DNA of 32,129 bases from Deltaproteobacteria bacterium (GCA_029262355.1 JAJCZO010000200.1:1-32129); one strand, 5' to 3'. Positions 17,202 through 25,810 are shown, numbered from the stretch's first letter. Notes: generated from the sequence alone by a model not told the origin. A program made the numbers and translations.

Positions 17202-18461
17202 TTACGGCAGCCTCATGGAGATCGTGGAGGCTTCGGGGCGCCCGGCCCCATCGACGTCCCCGCGAAACGTTTCATTGAGTGTGCAGCGAATCCCATCGGG
17301 GTGCAGGATCAGGGTCGCGCACTGGTTGCAGTGGGTGCAGCCGTTCACATAGCGGGGGTCGGCCATGGCGTTCCTCACGAAGAAGGGATCTTTGATGAGC
17401 GCCCTCCCCATCTGAACGAAGTCGAACTCGCGCATTACCGTCTCGAGGCTCTCCAGGGTGCTGGCGCCACCGATGTAACAGAGCTTCGCGTTCTTGATTC
17501 GGTCACGCACCCGCTTGGCGCCGTCGAGGAAGTAGACCTCTTCGTAGGGATAGTTGCGGAACATCGAAGAGGCGACCATCCGCATCCCGAGGCGCATGAG
17601 GGCACTCTTCTCCAAGGCGAGCATTCCGGGAACCAGGCTATCCCCGCGGAACAGGAGCATGGGGTTCATGCTGCTGGTGCCGCCGCTGGGGATCAGGGCA
17701 TCGATGCCGCCCTCGTCGAGGAAGGCAGCCACCTCCACCGCCTCATCCGTGGTGAGCCCGCCCTTCACGCCGTCGGTGAGGCCCATCTTCCCGAGGATGG
17801 GAAAGTCGTCGCCGACGGCCTTGCGCACCGCTTCGAGGGCCCGCAACGGATAACGCATGCGGTTGCTGAGCGAGCCGCCGTACTGGTCGGTACGCCGATT
17901 GGTCTTGGGGCTGATGAACTGGCTGAGCCCGTAGCCGTGGCCGAAGTGTATCTCCACCGCGTCGAAGCCCGCGGACTTCATGAACAGCGCCGCGTCGTGG
18001 AAGCACTGCACCACGTGGTCGATGTCTGCGTGGTTCATGGCACCAGCGAAGGGCAGGCCGACAGGGATGCCGCCCATGTTGATCATGGGCGACGGCCCGA
18101 GCGGGCGCTTACCTTCGAAGGCCCTGTTCTGGGAGAAGTTCCCGCAGTGACCCATCTGGCCCGAGATCTTCCCGCCGGCTTCGTGCACCGCACGGGTCAT
18201 GGCCTCGACTTGTGAGCGGATCCCCTCGTGCATGTACATCATCTCTTGCTTGACGCGCCCGTTGGCCTCCACGGCGCAATAGGCCACGGTGGTCAGCCCC
18301 ACGCCCCCTTCGGCCATCTCCCGATGCAGCGCGATCAGGTCGTCGTTGGGGTAACCGTCGGGGCATTTCCCCTCGAAGGTCGCCGCGCGGATCACGCGGT
18401 TGCGCAGTTCCAGTCCGTTGAGCCTTGCGGGGGCGAAGAGTTTGTCGCGGTATTCGGACAT
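17202..18461 (-). CDS. NADH:flavin oxidoreductase (Old Yellow Enzyme family)
   Basis: 419 residues from the ATG at 18461, which has GAGG at a proper distance; a GTG nine bases upstream is less likely. The family is an FMN-binding TIM barrel that reduces activated C=C bonds with NAD(P)H. Seen here: KLFAPARLNGLELRNRVIRA at the N-terminus, GFDAVEIHFGHGYGLSQFIS followed by NRRTDQYGGS (FMN/substrate region), and FVQMGRALIKDP (phosphate-binding region). Near the C-terminus CTHCNQC followed 11 residues later by Cys resembles the 4Fe-4S site of the 2,4-dienoyl-CoA reductase branch, but the second FAD/NADPH domain of that branch is absent. The gene is divergent from the amidohydrolase gene and may act with it in degrading an aromatic or unsaturated substrate (inference). 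Confidence 0.9.
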   Translation of the reverse strand: MSEYRDKLFAPARLNGLELRNRVIRAATFEGKCPDGYPNDDLIALHREMAEGGVGLTTVAYCAVEANGRVKQEMMYMHEGIRSQVEAMTRAVHEAGGKISGQMGHCGNFSQNRAFEGKRPLGPSPMINMGGIPVGLPFAGAMNHADIDHVVQCFHDAALFMKSAGFDAVEIHFGHGYGLSQFISPKTNRRTDQYGGSLSNRMRYPLRALEAVRKAVGDDFPILGKMGLTDGVKGGLTTDEAVEVAAFLDEGGIDALIPSGGTSSMNPMLLFRGDSLVPGMLALEKSALMRLGMRMVASSMFRNYPYEEVYFLDGAKRVRDRIKNAKLCYIGGASTLESLETVMREFDFVQMGRALIKDPFFVRNAMADPRYVNGCTHCNQCATLILHPDGIRCTLNETFRGDVDGAGRPEASTISMRLP

Positions 18462-18504
18462 GGCGCGCACCTCACTTGCGTCAGATCGAGCCTACGTGAA
18501 CAGA

Positions 18505-18536
18505 ACCACGGCGGCCATCGCTCGCCGGCCCGTGGT
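18505..18536. promoter_or_regulatory. Inverted repeat in the divergent oxidoreductase/amidohydrolase spacer
   Basis: ACCACGG (18505-18511) pairs exactly with CCGTGGT (18530-18536) across an 18-base centre, in the 235-base region between two divergent genes. It could be an operator shared by both. I see no clear -35/-10 pairs, so support is limited to the symmetry and the location. Confidence 0.3.
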
Positions 18537-18696
18537 GAAACCGCCATGCAGGAGAGGACTCGGATGAAGGCGACTGCGCGGTTGGGTCGCCATGTCGTCA
18601 CCGGATGGTAGACGTGCATGAGGCGTACCTGTGCTCGGGCACGCCCGGAGTTCGGGCATGATCGGGTGTGCGAACGATCTGCCCCCGGGAGGAGCC

Positions 18697-19890
18697 ATGA
18701 ACGACAGCCCCACGATATGCGATTGGGTGATCGACACCGACACCCACATTACCGAACCAGGCGACCTTTGGAGTAGCCGTTTGCCCGCGAAGTTCGTCGA
18801 TCGCGCCCCGCGCATTGCGATGGATCCGGCGATGGGGCTCGAGATTTGGTACATCGACGGAGAGCCGGCCGGTCTGCCCGTGGGACACACGGCGGTGGCC
18901 GGTTGGCACGAGCCGTTCCCCGCGGCGCCGAGTTCGATGGCCGAGGTGCCGGCCGCGGCGTACGACGCGAGTGCCCGGCTCGAATATATGGATTCGATCG
19001 GGATCTGGGCGATGGCGCTCTATCCGAATCTAGGCGGCTTCGGTAACCAGACGTTTCTGCGACTCGGCGATGCCGAGATGATGCTCGCGTGCGTGCAGGC
19101 CTACAACGATTTCTTGACCGAGTGGGTAGCCGCGGATCCCCGTCGTTTCATTCCGATCACGGCGATCCCGTTCTGGGATGTTCCCGCCAGCGTCGCCGAG
19201 ATCGAGCGTTGCGCAAAACTCGGGCACAAAGGCGTTCTGTTCAGCGGGGAGCCGCAATCGCTGGGGCAGCCGTTTCTCGGCGATCACCACTGGGACCCGA
19301 TCTGGAACGCGGCCGTCGATGCGGATTTGCCCGTCAGCTTCCACATCGGCAGCGGCAATTTCATGGAAGGGTTTTCTCCGGAACGAATAGAGGTGGACGG
19401 CATCGGAGCAACCAATGCGCGCATCGCGAGTTCGTTGTTCCTGGAGAACGGCAAGCAATTGATCGATCTGCTGGTTTCGGGGGTCCTGGCCCGTCACGAG
19501 AAGCTGAAGGTGGTTTCCGTCGAGAGCGGAATCGGTTTCTTGCCGTTCATCCTCGAATCGGTCGACTACACGTTCAAGTACTCCCAGATTCGCAAGGAGC
19601 GGCCCGAGTTCAAGATGCTGCCGAGCGAATACTTTCGGCGTCAAGTTTACGGGTGCTATTTCTTCGAGGAGCTGGCGCCCGACAGGCTGCTCGACGTCAT
19701 CGGCGAAGATAACGTACTTTTCGAAACCGACTATCCGCACCCCGTTTGCTTGTACGGGAACGTGCGCGAAACGATCGATGCTGGTCTGCGCAATCAAAGC
19801 GAGAGCGTGCGGCGCAAACTACTGTTCGACAACGCGGCCAAACTCTACAAGATCGAGGCACCCGACCGGCCTTGTGTGTTCGGAGACTGA
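18697..19890 (+). CDS. Amidohydrolase family 2 (ACMSD-like) metal-dependent hydrolase
   Basis: 397 residues. The ATG at 18697 is preceded by GGAGGAG and is preferred to upstream in-frame starts. The family is a metal-dependent TIM barrel acting on C-N, C-O or carboxyl groups, as in aminocarboxymuconate semialdehyde decarboxylase. Metal ligands seen: DTDTHITEP near residue 15 (first-strand Asp/His), SFHIGSG (H216), and FETDYPHP (D345 and H348). The middle contains YDASARLEYMDSIGIWAMAL and ITAIPFWDVPASVAEIERC, typical of the uncharacterised amidohydrolase group common in xenobiotic-degrading soil bacteria. Substrate unknown. It is divergent from the flavin oxidoreductase and followed, 125 bases on, by a DUF1330-like gene. 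Confidence 0.9.
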   Translation: MNDSPTICDWVIDTDTHITEPGDLWSSRLPAKFVDRAPRIAMDPAMGLEIWYIDGEPAGLPVGHTAVAGWHEPFPAAPSSMAEVPAAAYDASARLEYMDSIGIWAMALYPNLGGFGNQTFLRLGDAEMMLACVQAYNDFLTEWVAADPRRFIPITAIPFWDVPASVAEIERCAKLGHKGVLFSGEPQSLGQPFLGDHHWDPIWNAAVDADLPVSFHIGSGNFMEGFSPERIEVDGIGATNARIASSLFLENGKQLIDLLVSGVLARHEKLKVVSVESGIGFLPFILESVDYTFKYSQIRKERPEFKMLPSEYFRRQVYGCYFFEELAPDRLLDVIGEDNVLFETDYPHPVCLYGNVRETIDAGLRNQSESVRRKLLFDNAAKLYKIEAPDRPCVFGD

Positions 19891-20015
19891 CGACATTGGA
19901 TCCGGTCCCCGATCCCCTCCGCCCGATGGGCCGGGCGCGACGTTCTCGGTAACCTTCGACGCCCGCGTGCGTACTCGCCGTCGGAGTCGTAGGAATCGAG
20001 ACGGAGGTGATCGAG

Positions 20016-20339
20016 ATGAGTGACGCGATCTACATGCTCAACGTCCTGTGGTTCAAGGAGGACGGCGGTGCTGAGAAGTACGCCGAGTACGCGGCGGCGG
20101 CGGCGCCCTTCGTCGAGGAGATCGGGGGCAAACTCGTGGAGAGCTACCGACCCGAGGCCGCGCTCATCGGCGAGTGGAATCCCGACCTGTTCTTCGTCGT
20201 CGAGTGGCCGAGTTGGGAGACGTTCTTGAAGCTTCCCGAGAATCCCGGCTACCAGAGCATCGCGCACCTACGGGAGGAAGCGCTCCGCGACTCGCTGTTG
20301 ATCCGCTGCCGTCGTGAGGCCCTCGGACTCCCAGAGTAG
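20016..20339 (+). CDS. DUF1330-like small protein (dimeric alpha+beta barrel)
   Basis: 107 residues. A near-perfect ribosome binding site, GGAGGTGA, ends five bases before the ATG at 20016. Residues include NVLWFKEDGG, YAEYAAAAAPFVEEIGGKLV, and FVVEWPSWETFLKL with a terminal NPGYQSIAHLREEALRDS. That order of strand, helix and strand, and the W/F-xxFL-NPxYQ pattern, fit the DUF1330/EthD-like ferredoxin-fold superfamily, whose members are often encoded beside oxidative catabolic genes. The catalytic role is not established for the family. Probably co-transcribed with the amidohydrolase. Confidence 0.78.
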   Translation: MSDAIYMLNVLWFKEDGGAEKYAEYAAAAAPFVEEIGGKLVESYRPEAALIGEWNPDLFFVVEWPSWETFLKLPENPGYQSIAHLREEALRDSLLIRCRREALGLPE

Positions 20340-20698
20340 CCACACCAACGACCTTCCGAGTCCGAGCGGCGTTTTGGGAGGCGAGTGGTTCAAGATCTGC
20401 CATCGCCCGGACTTTCATCCATCAGTCTCCGCCGGTTTGTGCCGGCGCACCCCATGATGGACGAGGGCGCATGGCGGCAACGCGGGCCGCGAGCCTGGGA
20501 GCGCTTGGTTTGCGCGGGGCACGCACGCCCCCGCGGCCTCTCGAACATTCCTGCGCACGCAGCCCCTGGGGCGACTTCCCGGCAACTGCGACTTTTTGGT
20601 CATTGCGGCTCGTTCGACCCCCGGGCTAAAGTCGCCGTGGCCCTTTGTTGCGTGCTGCTGACACGCCGCACTCACTCGGGCAAAAGGAGCCGTCAAGA
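20340..20698. other. 359-base intergenic region with a leader hairpin
   Basis: I see no gene-like frame. At 20588-20595 GCGACTTT is exactly complementary to AAAGTCGC at 20628-20635 (8-bp stem, 32-base loop). It lies about 65 bases before the ATG of the next gene, so it would fall in that gene's leader if transcription starts upstream. The first arm is also echoed by GCGACTTC at 20571-20578. It does not match a riboswitch consensus I know. Confidence 0.4.
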
Positions 20699-21385
20699 AT
20701 GAGAATCAAGACGAGATTGATTGCGGTCGTGTGCGTCCTCCCTCTGATCTCCGGCGGTCCAGCTTTCGCGTTCTCTAGTGGGGTCGCGACGACGACTTTT
20801 CTCGACCCGGCCGCGGGATGCAATCATGTCGCCTGTCACGGCGGCGGGCTTCCGCCGACGGTCACCCTGACCGGCCCGGCAACGGTCTTGCCCGACTCGA
20901 TCAACGAGTACCTGCTCACCATCCTCGAGGTCGGCTCTCAGTCCCATGGCGGTCTCAACGCCTCCGCAGACCTCGGAATCTTGACGGTAGGGGGAGCTTC
21001 GGGCTCCGGCACGAAGAGCCTCGTCGGCACCGGCGGCCTGATGGAGGTCACGCACATGGGCGCCAAGGCGAGCGTTGCGGGAGAGACGTTGTTCAGCTTC
21101 CTGTGGCAGGCGCCGAGCAGTGGTTCGGCGACGCTGCGGGCATGGGGGAATGCGGTGAACCTCAGTTCCACCAGCATGGGCGACTTGGCCAGCCTCGCGA
21201 CTCTCGCGGTCGCGGTCGCGACGCCGGTTCCGACGCCGAGCCCGACTCCAATGCCGACCCAAACCCCTGAAGTTCCGCCACCGGCCGTCCCCACGATGAA
21301 CAGCCTGGCCGGGCCGGCCGTTCTCGTTCTGTTGCTGCTGCTCTCGGGAGCATGGGTTCTCTTTCGTCGCGAGTCCGATCACTAA
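20699..21385 (+). CDS. Exported CX4CH protein with choice-of-anchor-type domain and C-terminal membrane anchor
   Basis: 228 residues. AAAGGAG before the ATG at 20699 supports the start. Residues 1-25 are a signal peptide (RLIAVVCVLPLISGGPAFAF). CNHVACHGGG near residue 41 gives a C-x4-C-H arrangement. The domain that follows (TVTLTGPATVLPDSINEYLL, GLNASADLGIL, FLWQAPSSGSATLRAWGNAV) resembles the choice-of-anchor V/Reeler-like domain that follows a CxxCHGG motif in other bacteria. A Pro/Thr-rich linker, then VPTMNSLAGPAVLVLLLLLS and an RRE tail, resembles an IPTL-type sorting or anchoring signal. Probably a surface protein; whether it binds heme is uncertain because the spacing is not CXXCH. 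Confidence 0.75.
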   Translation: MRIKTRLIAVVCVLPLISGGPAFAFSSGVATTTFLDPAAGCNHVACHGGGLPPTVTLTGPATVLPDSINEYLLTILEVGSQSHGGLNASADLGILTVGGASGSGTKSLVGTGGLMEVTHMGAKASVAGETLFSFLWQAPSSGSATLRAWGNAVNLSSTSMGDLASLATLAVAVATPVPTPSPTPMPTQTPEVPPPAVPTMNSLAGPAVLVLLLLLSGAWVLFRRESDH

Positions 21386-21503
21386 GAGAGCGCGCCGCCA
21401 AGAATCCAGGCTTCGACGTCACTCGAGTCGGCGTTGCTGAGGTTCGCGTTGGGCGGGGGTGGCATCTCGGTCTCTGGCTCGGCCGTCCTCTGAGCCGGAG
21501 CGG

Positions 21504-22856
21504 CTAGAGCGTACGCATGAACGCGACCAAGTCGGCCTTGTTCGTCGAGTTCAGGTGGAGCTCGAGCACCAGGTTGAAGAACTCGACGGTGTCCTCGAGT
21601 GTCATCAGTCTGCCGTCATGGAGATACGGCGGCGAATCCTTGATCCCTCGCAAGGGGAAGGTCTTGATCAGGCCCTCGGGGCGCCCCGAGTAGAATCGCT
21701 CCACCTGCAAGTCGTGGGCCGAGTTGTCGGTGTAGTACGGCGGTACATGACAGGACGCGCAGTCTCGCGCGAAAATCTTCTCACCCCGCAGCTCCGACTC
21801 GGTCGCCTTCGCGGCATCCAGCCGGCCGTGCACGTTGAGCTTGGGCGCCGGGGGGAACGCGATCATGTTCTGCATCGCGGCCATGGCGGCGACTTCTTCG
21901 CGCGTGAAACGGCGTGCGCCCTTCTTCAGCGCGATCACTGGGTCTCCGTCGAAGTAGGCCGTCTTGGCCTCCACCTCACTGAAATCTTCCAGCGTGCGGA
22001 GCGCTCGCTTCGATCCGAAGAAGTGCTGAATGTTCACGCCGCGCAGACTGACGGTGCCAATCCGGAACCGGGTGTCCTGGGGACGGTTGTCCGGGTTCAA
22101 GTGGAACACGCCCGATGTGTGGCCGTTGACGTGACAGGTGAAACAAGAGACCGCATCTTGGGCGACCTCGGCCTTGCGATCGTCGGTGACGTTGAACTGC
22201 TGTTGCGCCACTGGCGTGACCAGAAGACGCATTCCCTCTAGCTGAAACGGCGTCAGGATGCCGTTCAGCTTGTGAAAGTAGTTGTTGATCGTGATCTCTT
22301 CGCCGTCCGAGACATCGCCGAGCTCGGGGCGCGAAATCAAATACAACGGTGCCGGAAACTCGGGCAGGTAGGCGTCCGGAAGGTCGAAGTCCATGTCGAA
22401 GCGCGCGAGCTCCGGATGAGACTTCAACTGAACGGGTGGCACGACGAGCCCGCCGCCTGCCGGGCTCACATGCGGCAGCGGAGGATACGGGAACAGCCCC
22501 TGCTTTTTGATTTCCCCAGGCGACATCTTCGCCAGGGAGTCGAAACCGCGGCTCTTCTCCATGCGTGCTGTCGGACCAACCGGCAAGGGCTTGCCACCCG
22601 ACATCGTGGCCTCGGGGTCCGTGTCCCCCGATAGGTCGTAGCGCTCCTGCAACAGTTTCAGATGCCGCTTCATCAGTTCGGGCTTGTTCTTGATGTCGGC
22701 CGCCCGGGTCTCATCGAACCCCGTCGTGATGCTCACCGGTGCATAGCTCGTGTCGGATGCCGGCGCGGGCTGAGATGCGCCGAAACTGATCAGGCCAGCG
22801 CACACCAATCCCATGACGAAGTGGTGATTTTGAGGCCATCGCTGCTGTTCATTCAT
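21504..22856 (-). CDS. Di-heme cytochrome c peroxidase/MauG-like protein
   Basis: 450 residues, with GGGAGG before the ATG. Family members reduce hydrogen peroxide with electrons from small cytochromes or carry out related oxidations, in the periplasm. Residues 12-34 form the signal peptide. Two c-type heme sites are CFTCH (238-242) and CASCH (366-370). The C-terminal TFPLRGIKDSPPYLHDGRLM followed by TLEDTVEFFN is the classic CCP/MauG ending, where a His or Tyr coordinates or tunes the second heme. The N-terminal ~230 residues before the first heme are much longer than in ordinary cytochrome c peroxidases (about 330 residues in total), so this is an extended subgroup. It is divergent from an OxyR-type gene, which supports a peroxide-linked role. 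Confidence 0.85.
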   Translation of the reverse strand: MNEQQRWPQNHHFVMGLVCAGLISFGASQPAPASDTSYAPVSITTGFDETRAADIKNKPELMKRHLKLLQERYDLSGDTDPEATMSGGKPLPVGPTARMEKSRGFDSLAKMSPGEIKKQGLFPYPPLPHVSPAGGGLVVPPVQLKSHPELARFDMDFDLPDAYLPEFPAPLYLISRPELGDVSDGEEITINNYFHKLNGILTPFQLEGMRLLVTPVAQQQFNVTDDRKAEVAQDAVSCFTCHVNGHTSGVFHLNPDNRPQDTRFRIGTVSLRGVNIQHFFGSKRALRTLEDFSEVEAKTAYFDGDPVIALKKGARRFTREEVAAMAAMQNMIAFPPAPKLNVHGRLDAAKATESELRGEKIFARDCASCHVPPYYTDNSAHDLQVERFYSGRPEGLIKTFPLRGIKDSPPYLHDGRLMTLEDTVEFFNLVLELHLNSTNKADLVAFMRTL

Positions 22857-22950
22857 CCTGCAATCCTCCCTGTTCGCCCGGCCGTACGACAGGACGTTCG
22901 CTTCGACTCAGGAGACGATCTTCGGGCGTCGAGGGGCATAGTTCCAATTG

Positions 22951-22979
22951 ATTATAGGTATCGGATTAGTAATCTGAAG
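22951..22979 (-). promoter_or_regulatory. Promoter of the di-heme peroxidase gene with LysR-type operator
   Basis: On the minus strand a perfect TATAAT (22956-22951) lies 17 bases from a poor -35, CTTCAG (22979-22974), as expected for an activator-dependent promoter. The exact palindrome GATTA-G-TAATC at 22964-22974 overlaps the spacer and -35 and fits the T-N11-A style of LysR-family sites. ATAG-type half-sites occur at 22938-22941 and 22954-22957. The start codon of the regulator is only a few bases beyond. Confidence 0.5.
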
Positions 22980-22981
22980 TT

Positions 22982-23902
22982 ATGACCACCATCCGCCAGC
23001 TCGAGTACATCGCGGCCATCGAGGACCACGGAACTTTCCAGGCGGCCGCCGACGCCTGTCACGTCACACAGCCGGGGCTGAGCACGCAGGTGCGCCAGCT
23101 CGAGGACTTCCTCGAGGTCCAGCTCTTCGAGCGCGGACGCAAGCCGATGCTCGTGACTGCGGCAGGCCGAGAGGTCTTGGGCCATGCGCGCCAGGTCCTG
23201 AGCGCCGTCGAAGCACTGCACGAGGCAGCGCGCGGTGTGAATCAACCGCTCGCGGGACGACTGCGTCTCGGCGTGATCCCGACGGTTGCTCCGTTCTTGT
23301 TGCCCGCAGCGTTGCCAGCGGTGCGACGTGCGTTCCCTGCCTTACGGCTCGAGCTCCACGAAGCGCAGACCGACCAGCTCGTAAAGAGTCTCGAGCGCGG
23401 GGATCTCGACCTCCTGCTCCTGGCGCTGGAGGCACCACTGGGCGATGTCGCCACTCTCCCGCTATTCGAGGATGCCTTCTTGCTGGCGGTGCCCCGGGGG
23501 CACCGTCTCGCGGAACGCAAACGAGTTCGGGAATCCGATCTCGCGGGCGAGGCGGTGCTTCTTCTGGAGGATGGTCATTGCCTGCGCAGTCAGGCGCTGT
23601 CTGTTTGCAGCAGGGCCGGCGCCTCGGAGATGGGCGACTTCCGGGCCAGCAGCCTCAGTACGCTGATTCCCATGGTCGCAGGTGGCGCTGGGGTGACTCT
23701 GCTCCCGGCACTCGCGACGCGGGTGTCTGCGGGGCTCGACAGGGATCTCTGCCTCGTGCCGTTCGCCAAGCCCCAGCCGAAGCGGATGATCGGGTTCGCG
23801 TGGCGCAAGACCTCACCGCGCATGCGCGAGCTCAGCGAGCTGGGCCAGCTGTTTCTGACGCCCTCCGGGACGCCTGCGGCACGGCGAAAAGCGAAGCGTT
23901 AG
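22982..23902 (+). CDS. oxyR: OxyR-type LysR-family hydrogen peroxide sensor and regulator
   Basis: 306 residues. The N-terminal winged helix-turn-helix is typical of LysR regulators (RQLEYIAAIEDHGTFQAAA, ending in the TQPGLSTQVRQLE recognition segment). In the effector domain LLLEDGHCLRSQALSVC holds C200 and C209, with the same nine-residue spacing as the peroxide-sensing C199/C208 pair of E. coli OxyR; the following FRASSLSTLIPMVAGGAGVT also matches OxyR closely. OxyR activates defence genes when this pair forms a disulfide. The start ATG is 125 bases from the divergent di-heme peroxidase gene, the likely target. The leader seems very short and the upstream ribosome binding site is weak (GAAG). 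C-terminus ends in a basic tail (RRKAKR). Confidence 0.9.
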   Translation: MTTIRQLEYIAAIEDHGTFQAAADACHVTQPGLSTQVRQLEDFLEVQLFERGRKPMLVTAAGREVLGHARQVLSAVEALHEAARGVNQPLAGRLRLGVIPTVAPFLLPAALPAVRRAFPALRLELHEAQTDQLVKSLERGDLDLLLLALEAPLGDVATLPLFEDAFLLAVPRGHRLAERKRVRESDLAGEAVLLLEDGHCLRSQALSVCSRAGASEMGDFRASSLSTLIPMVAGGAGVTLLPALATRVSAGLDRDLCLVPFAKPQPKRMIGFAWRKTSPRMRELSELGQLFLTPSGTPAARRKAKR

Positions 23903-23998
23903 CGGCAAGGACACCTGGGGTGGGCACTCCGGCTGGCGGTGTTCAGCGGCGCCTTCGGCGGGATAGGTTGAGGCGGTGGGCGACTGCTCCGTGAGCGC

Positions 23999-25585
23999 TC
24001 ACTCGTCGAGCCCGGCCTTGCGCAAGCCCTCCATCAGGTGGTCGAAGTCCTCCGGCGCGGCGTTCCACTTGGCAAGCTCGACCTCCGCGGAGAAATTTGG
24101 CTTGAGCTCGTAGATCGCCGCGAGCGAGGCAGCCGCTTCCGGGCGCTCCAACTGCCCGAGGGCAGCCGTACTCAGGAGATGGGTCCAGTAGAAGTGCGGC
24201 ATGCTGATCCGCTGCACGTCGGCGAGCACCTCCTCGTAGGCACGGCGATCGTAGTCGTATCGCGCGGCGCTGAAGAAGTACCATCCAGGGTGGAGAGGAT
24301 TGAGCTTTTGCGCCTGCTGGGACAGTTCGAGGCCCCGCTCGAACTCGCCCATGAATGCCAGGTAGTGACCGATGTCAGCGAGCGTCTCGGGGTCGTTCGG
24401 GTTGAGGTCCAGAGCGCGCCGCACCTCGGCCTTGAACGTGTCGTTCTCGCCGCGAAAGAAGTGGACGATGCCGAGCCAGCACCGCGCGTAGGCGCTCTGA
24501 GGATCTAGGCGTGTCGCGACCTGAGCCATGTGCAGAGCGCGGCTGATCGAATCCGGGCGTGGGTTGGTGTCGAACCGATGCTCCGCCAGGTACACGTTCG
24601 CGAGCAGAGCATGTGCTTCGGCATGGCTCGGATCCTGTGCCGTGGCCTGCTCGAGAAGATCGCGAGCCTCCGCGTGCACTTCGGCGCTCAGCATGGACGT
24701 GTACCGGCGAGCCCGAAGAAGACAATCATAGGCATCGAGCTCGGCACGACTCTTCCTGAGCGCACGTTGTGTCGCGACATCCTGCAGCTTCACGCCGAGT
24801 GTCGCGGCGATCGTCCGCGTGACCTCGTCCTGAACGGCGAAGATGTCCTCCATCTCCCGGTCGTACTTGTCGGCCCATAGGTGGAATCCGGTGGCGGCAT
24901 CGACCAGTTGCGCGGTGATGCGGACCCTTCCGGCGGCTCGCCGGACGCTGCCTTCGACGACGTAGTCCGCAGAGAGCTTCTCACGGACCTCGGGCAGCTC
25001 GATCGCCTGGCCCTTGAACCGAAAGGTCGAAGCTCTCCCGATCACCGCCAGCTCGCGAAATCGCGACAGATTGGTGATGATGTCCTCGGTCAGCCCGTCC
25101 GCGAAGTACTCGTCGATGTCCGCGCTCAGGTTGCTGAACGGCAAGACGGCCAGCACGGCTTTCTCGGCCGGCACTGGCCAACGAGGATCCGAGATCCTGG
25201 AGGTCGGTGGCGGATCGTCCGCCCCAGCCTCCTCGGGCGCGGGCGCCGGCGGCACCGCGCTCGGCCGAGCGGCCTCGCTCGACGAGACGTCCACCGCGAA
25301 CTCATAGCCCCGCCCCCGAACCGTTCGAATGTAGCTCTGGTTGTCGCCGTCATCTCCGAGGGCCCGGCGCGCTTGCTTGATGCACGTGGAGATCGTTGCA
25401 TCCGCCACGATCCGCCCCTTCCACACCCGCTTCATGATCTCGTCGCGGGTGACGACGCGCTGCGGATTCTCCGCGAAGTAGAGCAATAGGTCGAAGACCA
25501 GCGGCTCTACCTCGAGGACGGCCCCGCTGTTCCGCAGTTCGAACTTGTCGCTGTCGATTAGGAAGTCGTCGAAACGGAACTGCAT
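23999..25585 (-). CDS. Winged-helix regulator with TolB-like and TPR domains (CadC/OmpR-type DNA binding)
   Basis: 528 residues. GAGGTGAG just before the ATG at 25585 fixes the start; the frame stays open much further upstream only because GC-rich antisense DNA lacks stops. Residues 1-97 form an OmpR-type winged helix (FDLLLYFAENPQRVVTRDEI, DATISTCIKQARRALGDDG, YIRTVRGRGYEF). A Pro/Ala linker follows, then a TolB N-terminal-like domain at about 143-265 (VLAVLPFSNLSADIDEYFAD, the ASTFRFKG strand, YVVEGSVRRAAGRVRITAQL, LWADKYDRE). Residues 300-520 are tetratricopeptide-like helices. This is the architecture of many orphan regulators fused to TPR regions; no membrane helix is seen. It is divergent from a methyltransferase gene, its most likely target (inference). 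Confidence 0.88.
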   Translation of the reverse strand: MQFRFDDFLIDSDKFELRNSGAVLEVEPLVFDLLLYFAENPQRVVTRDEIMKRVWKGRIVADATISTCIKQARRALGDDGDNQSYIRTVRGRGYEFAVDVSSSEAARPSAVPPAPAPEEAGADDPPPTSRISDPRWPVPAEKAVLAVLPFSNLSADIDEYFADGLTEDIITNLSRFRELAVIGRASTFRFKGQAIELPEVREKLSADYVVEGSVRRAAGRVRITAQLVDAATGFHLWADKYDREMEDIFAVQDEVTRTIAATLGVKLQDVATQRALRKSRAELDAYDCLLRARRYTSMLSAEVHAEARDLLEQATAQDPSHAEAHALLANVYLAEHRFDTNPRPDSISRALHMAQVATRLDPQSAYARCWLGIVHFFRGENDTFKAEVRRALDLNPNDPETLADIGHYLAFMGEFERGLELSQQAQKLNPLHPGWYFFSAARYDYDRRAYEEVLADVQRISMPHFYWTHLLSTAALGQLERPEAAASLAAIYELKPNFSAEVELAKWNAAPEDFDHLMEGLRKAGLDE

Positions 25586-25810
25586 TCTCACCTCGAGAAA
25601 CCGGAGTCTGAACCTAGAGGAACGGCCGTTCGCGAGCCAGGCCTGGGCGATTCTCGCTCGATTCCGAATCCACACGCAATGCGCGTGGAACCCGCACTGA
25701 ATCCGCACCAAGCGCTCAAGCAACGCGAAGCAGCATCGTCGATAACCATCACATCCAGCGGCGTGGTGCTCGCTGGGAGGCAGAATCGGACAGCCGAAAA
25801 GGAGCTTCAA

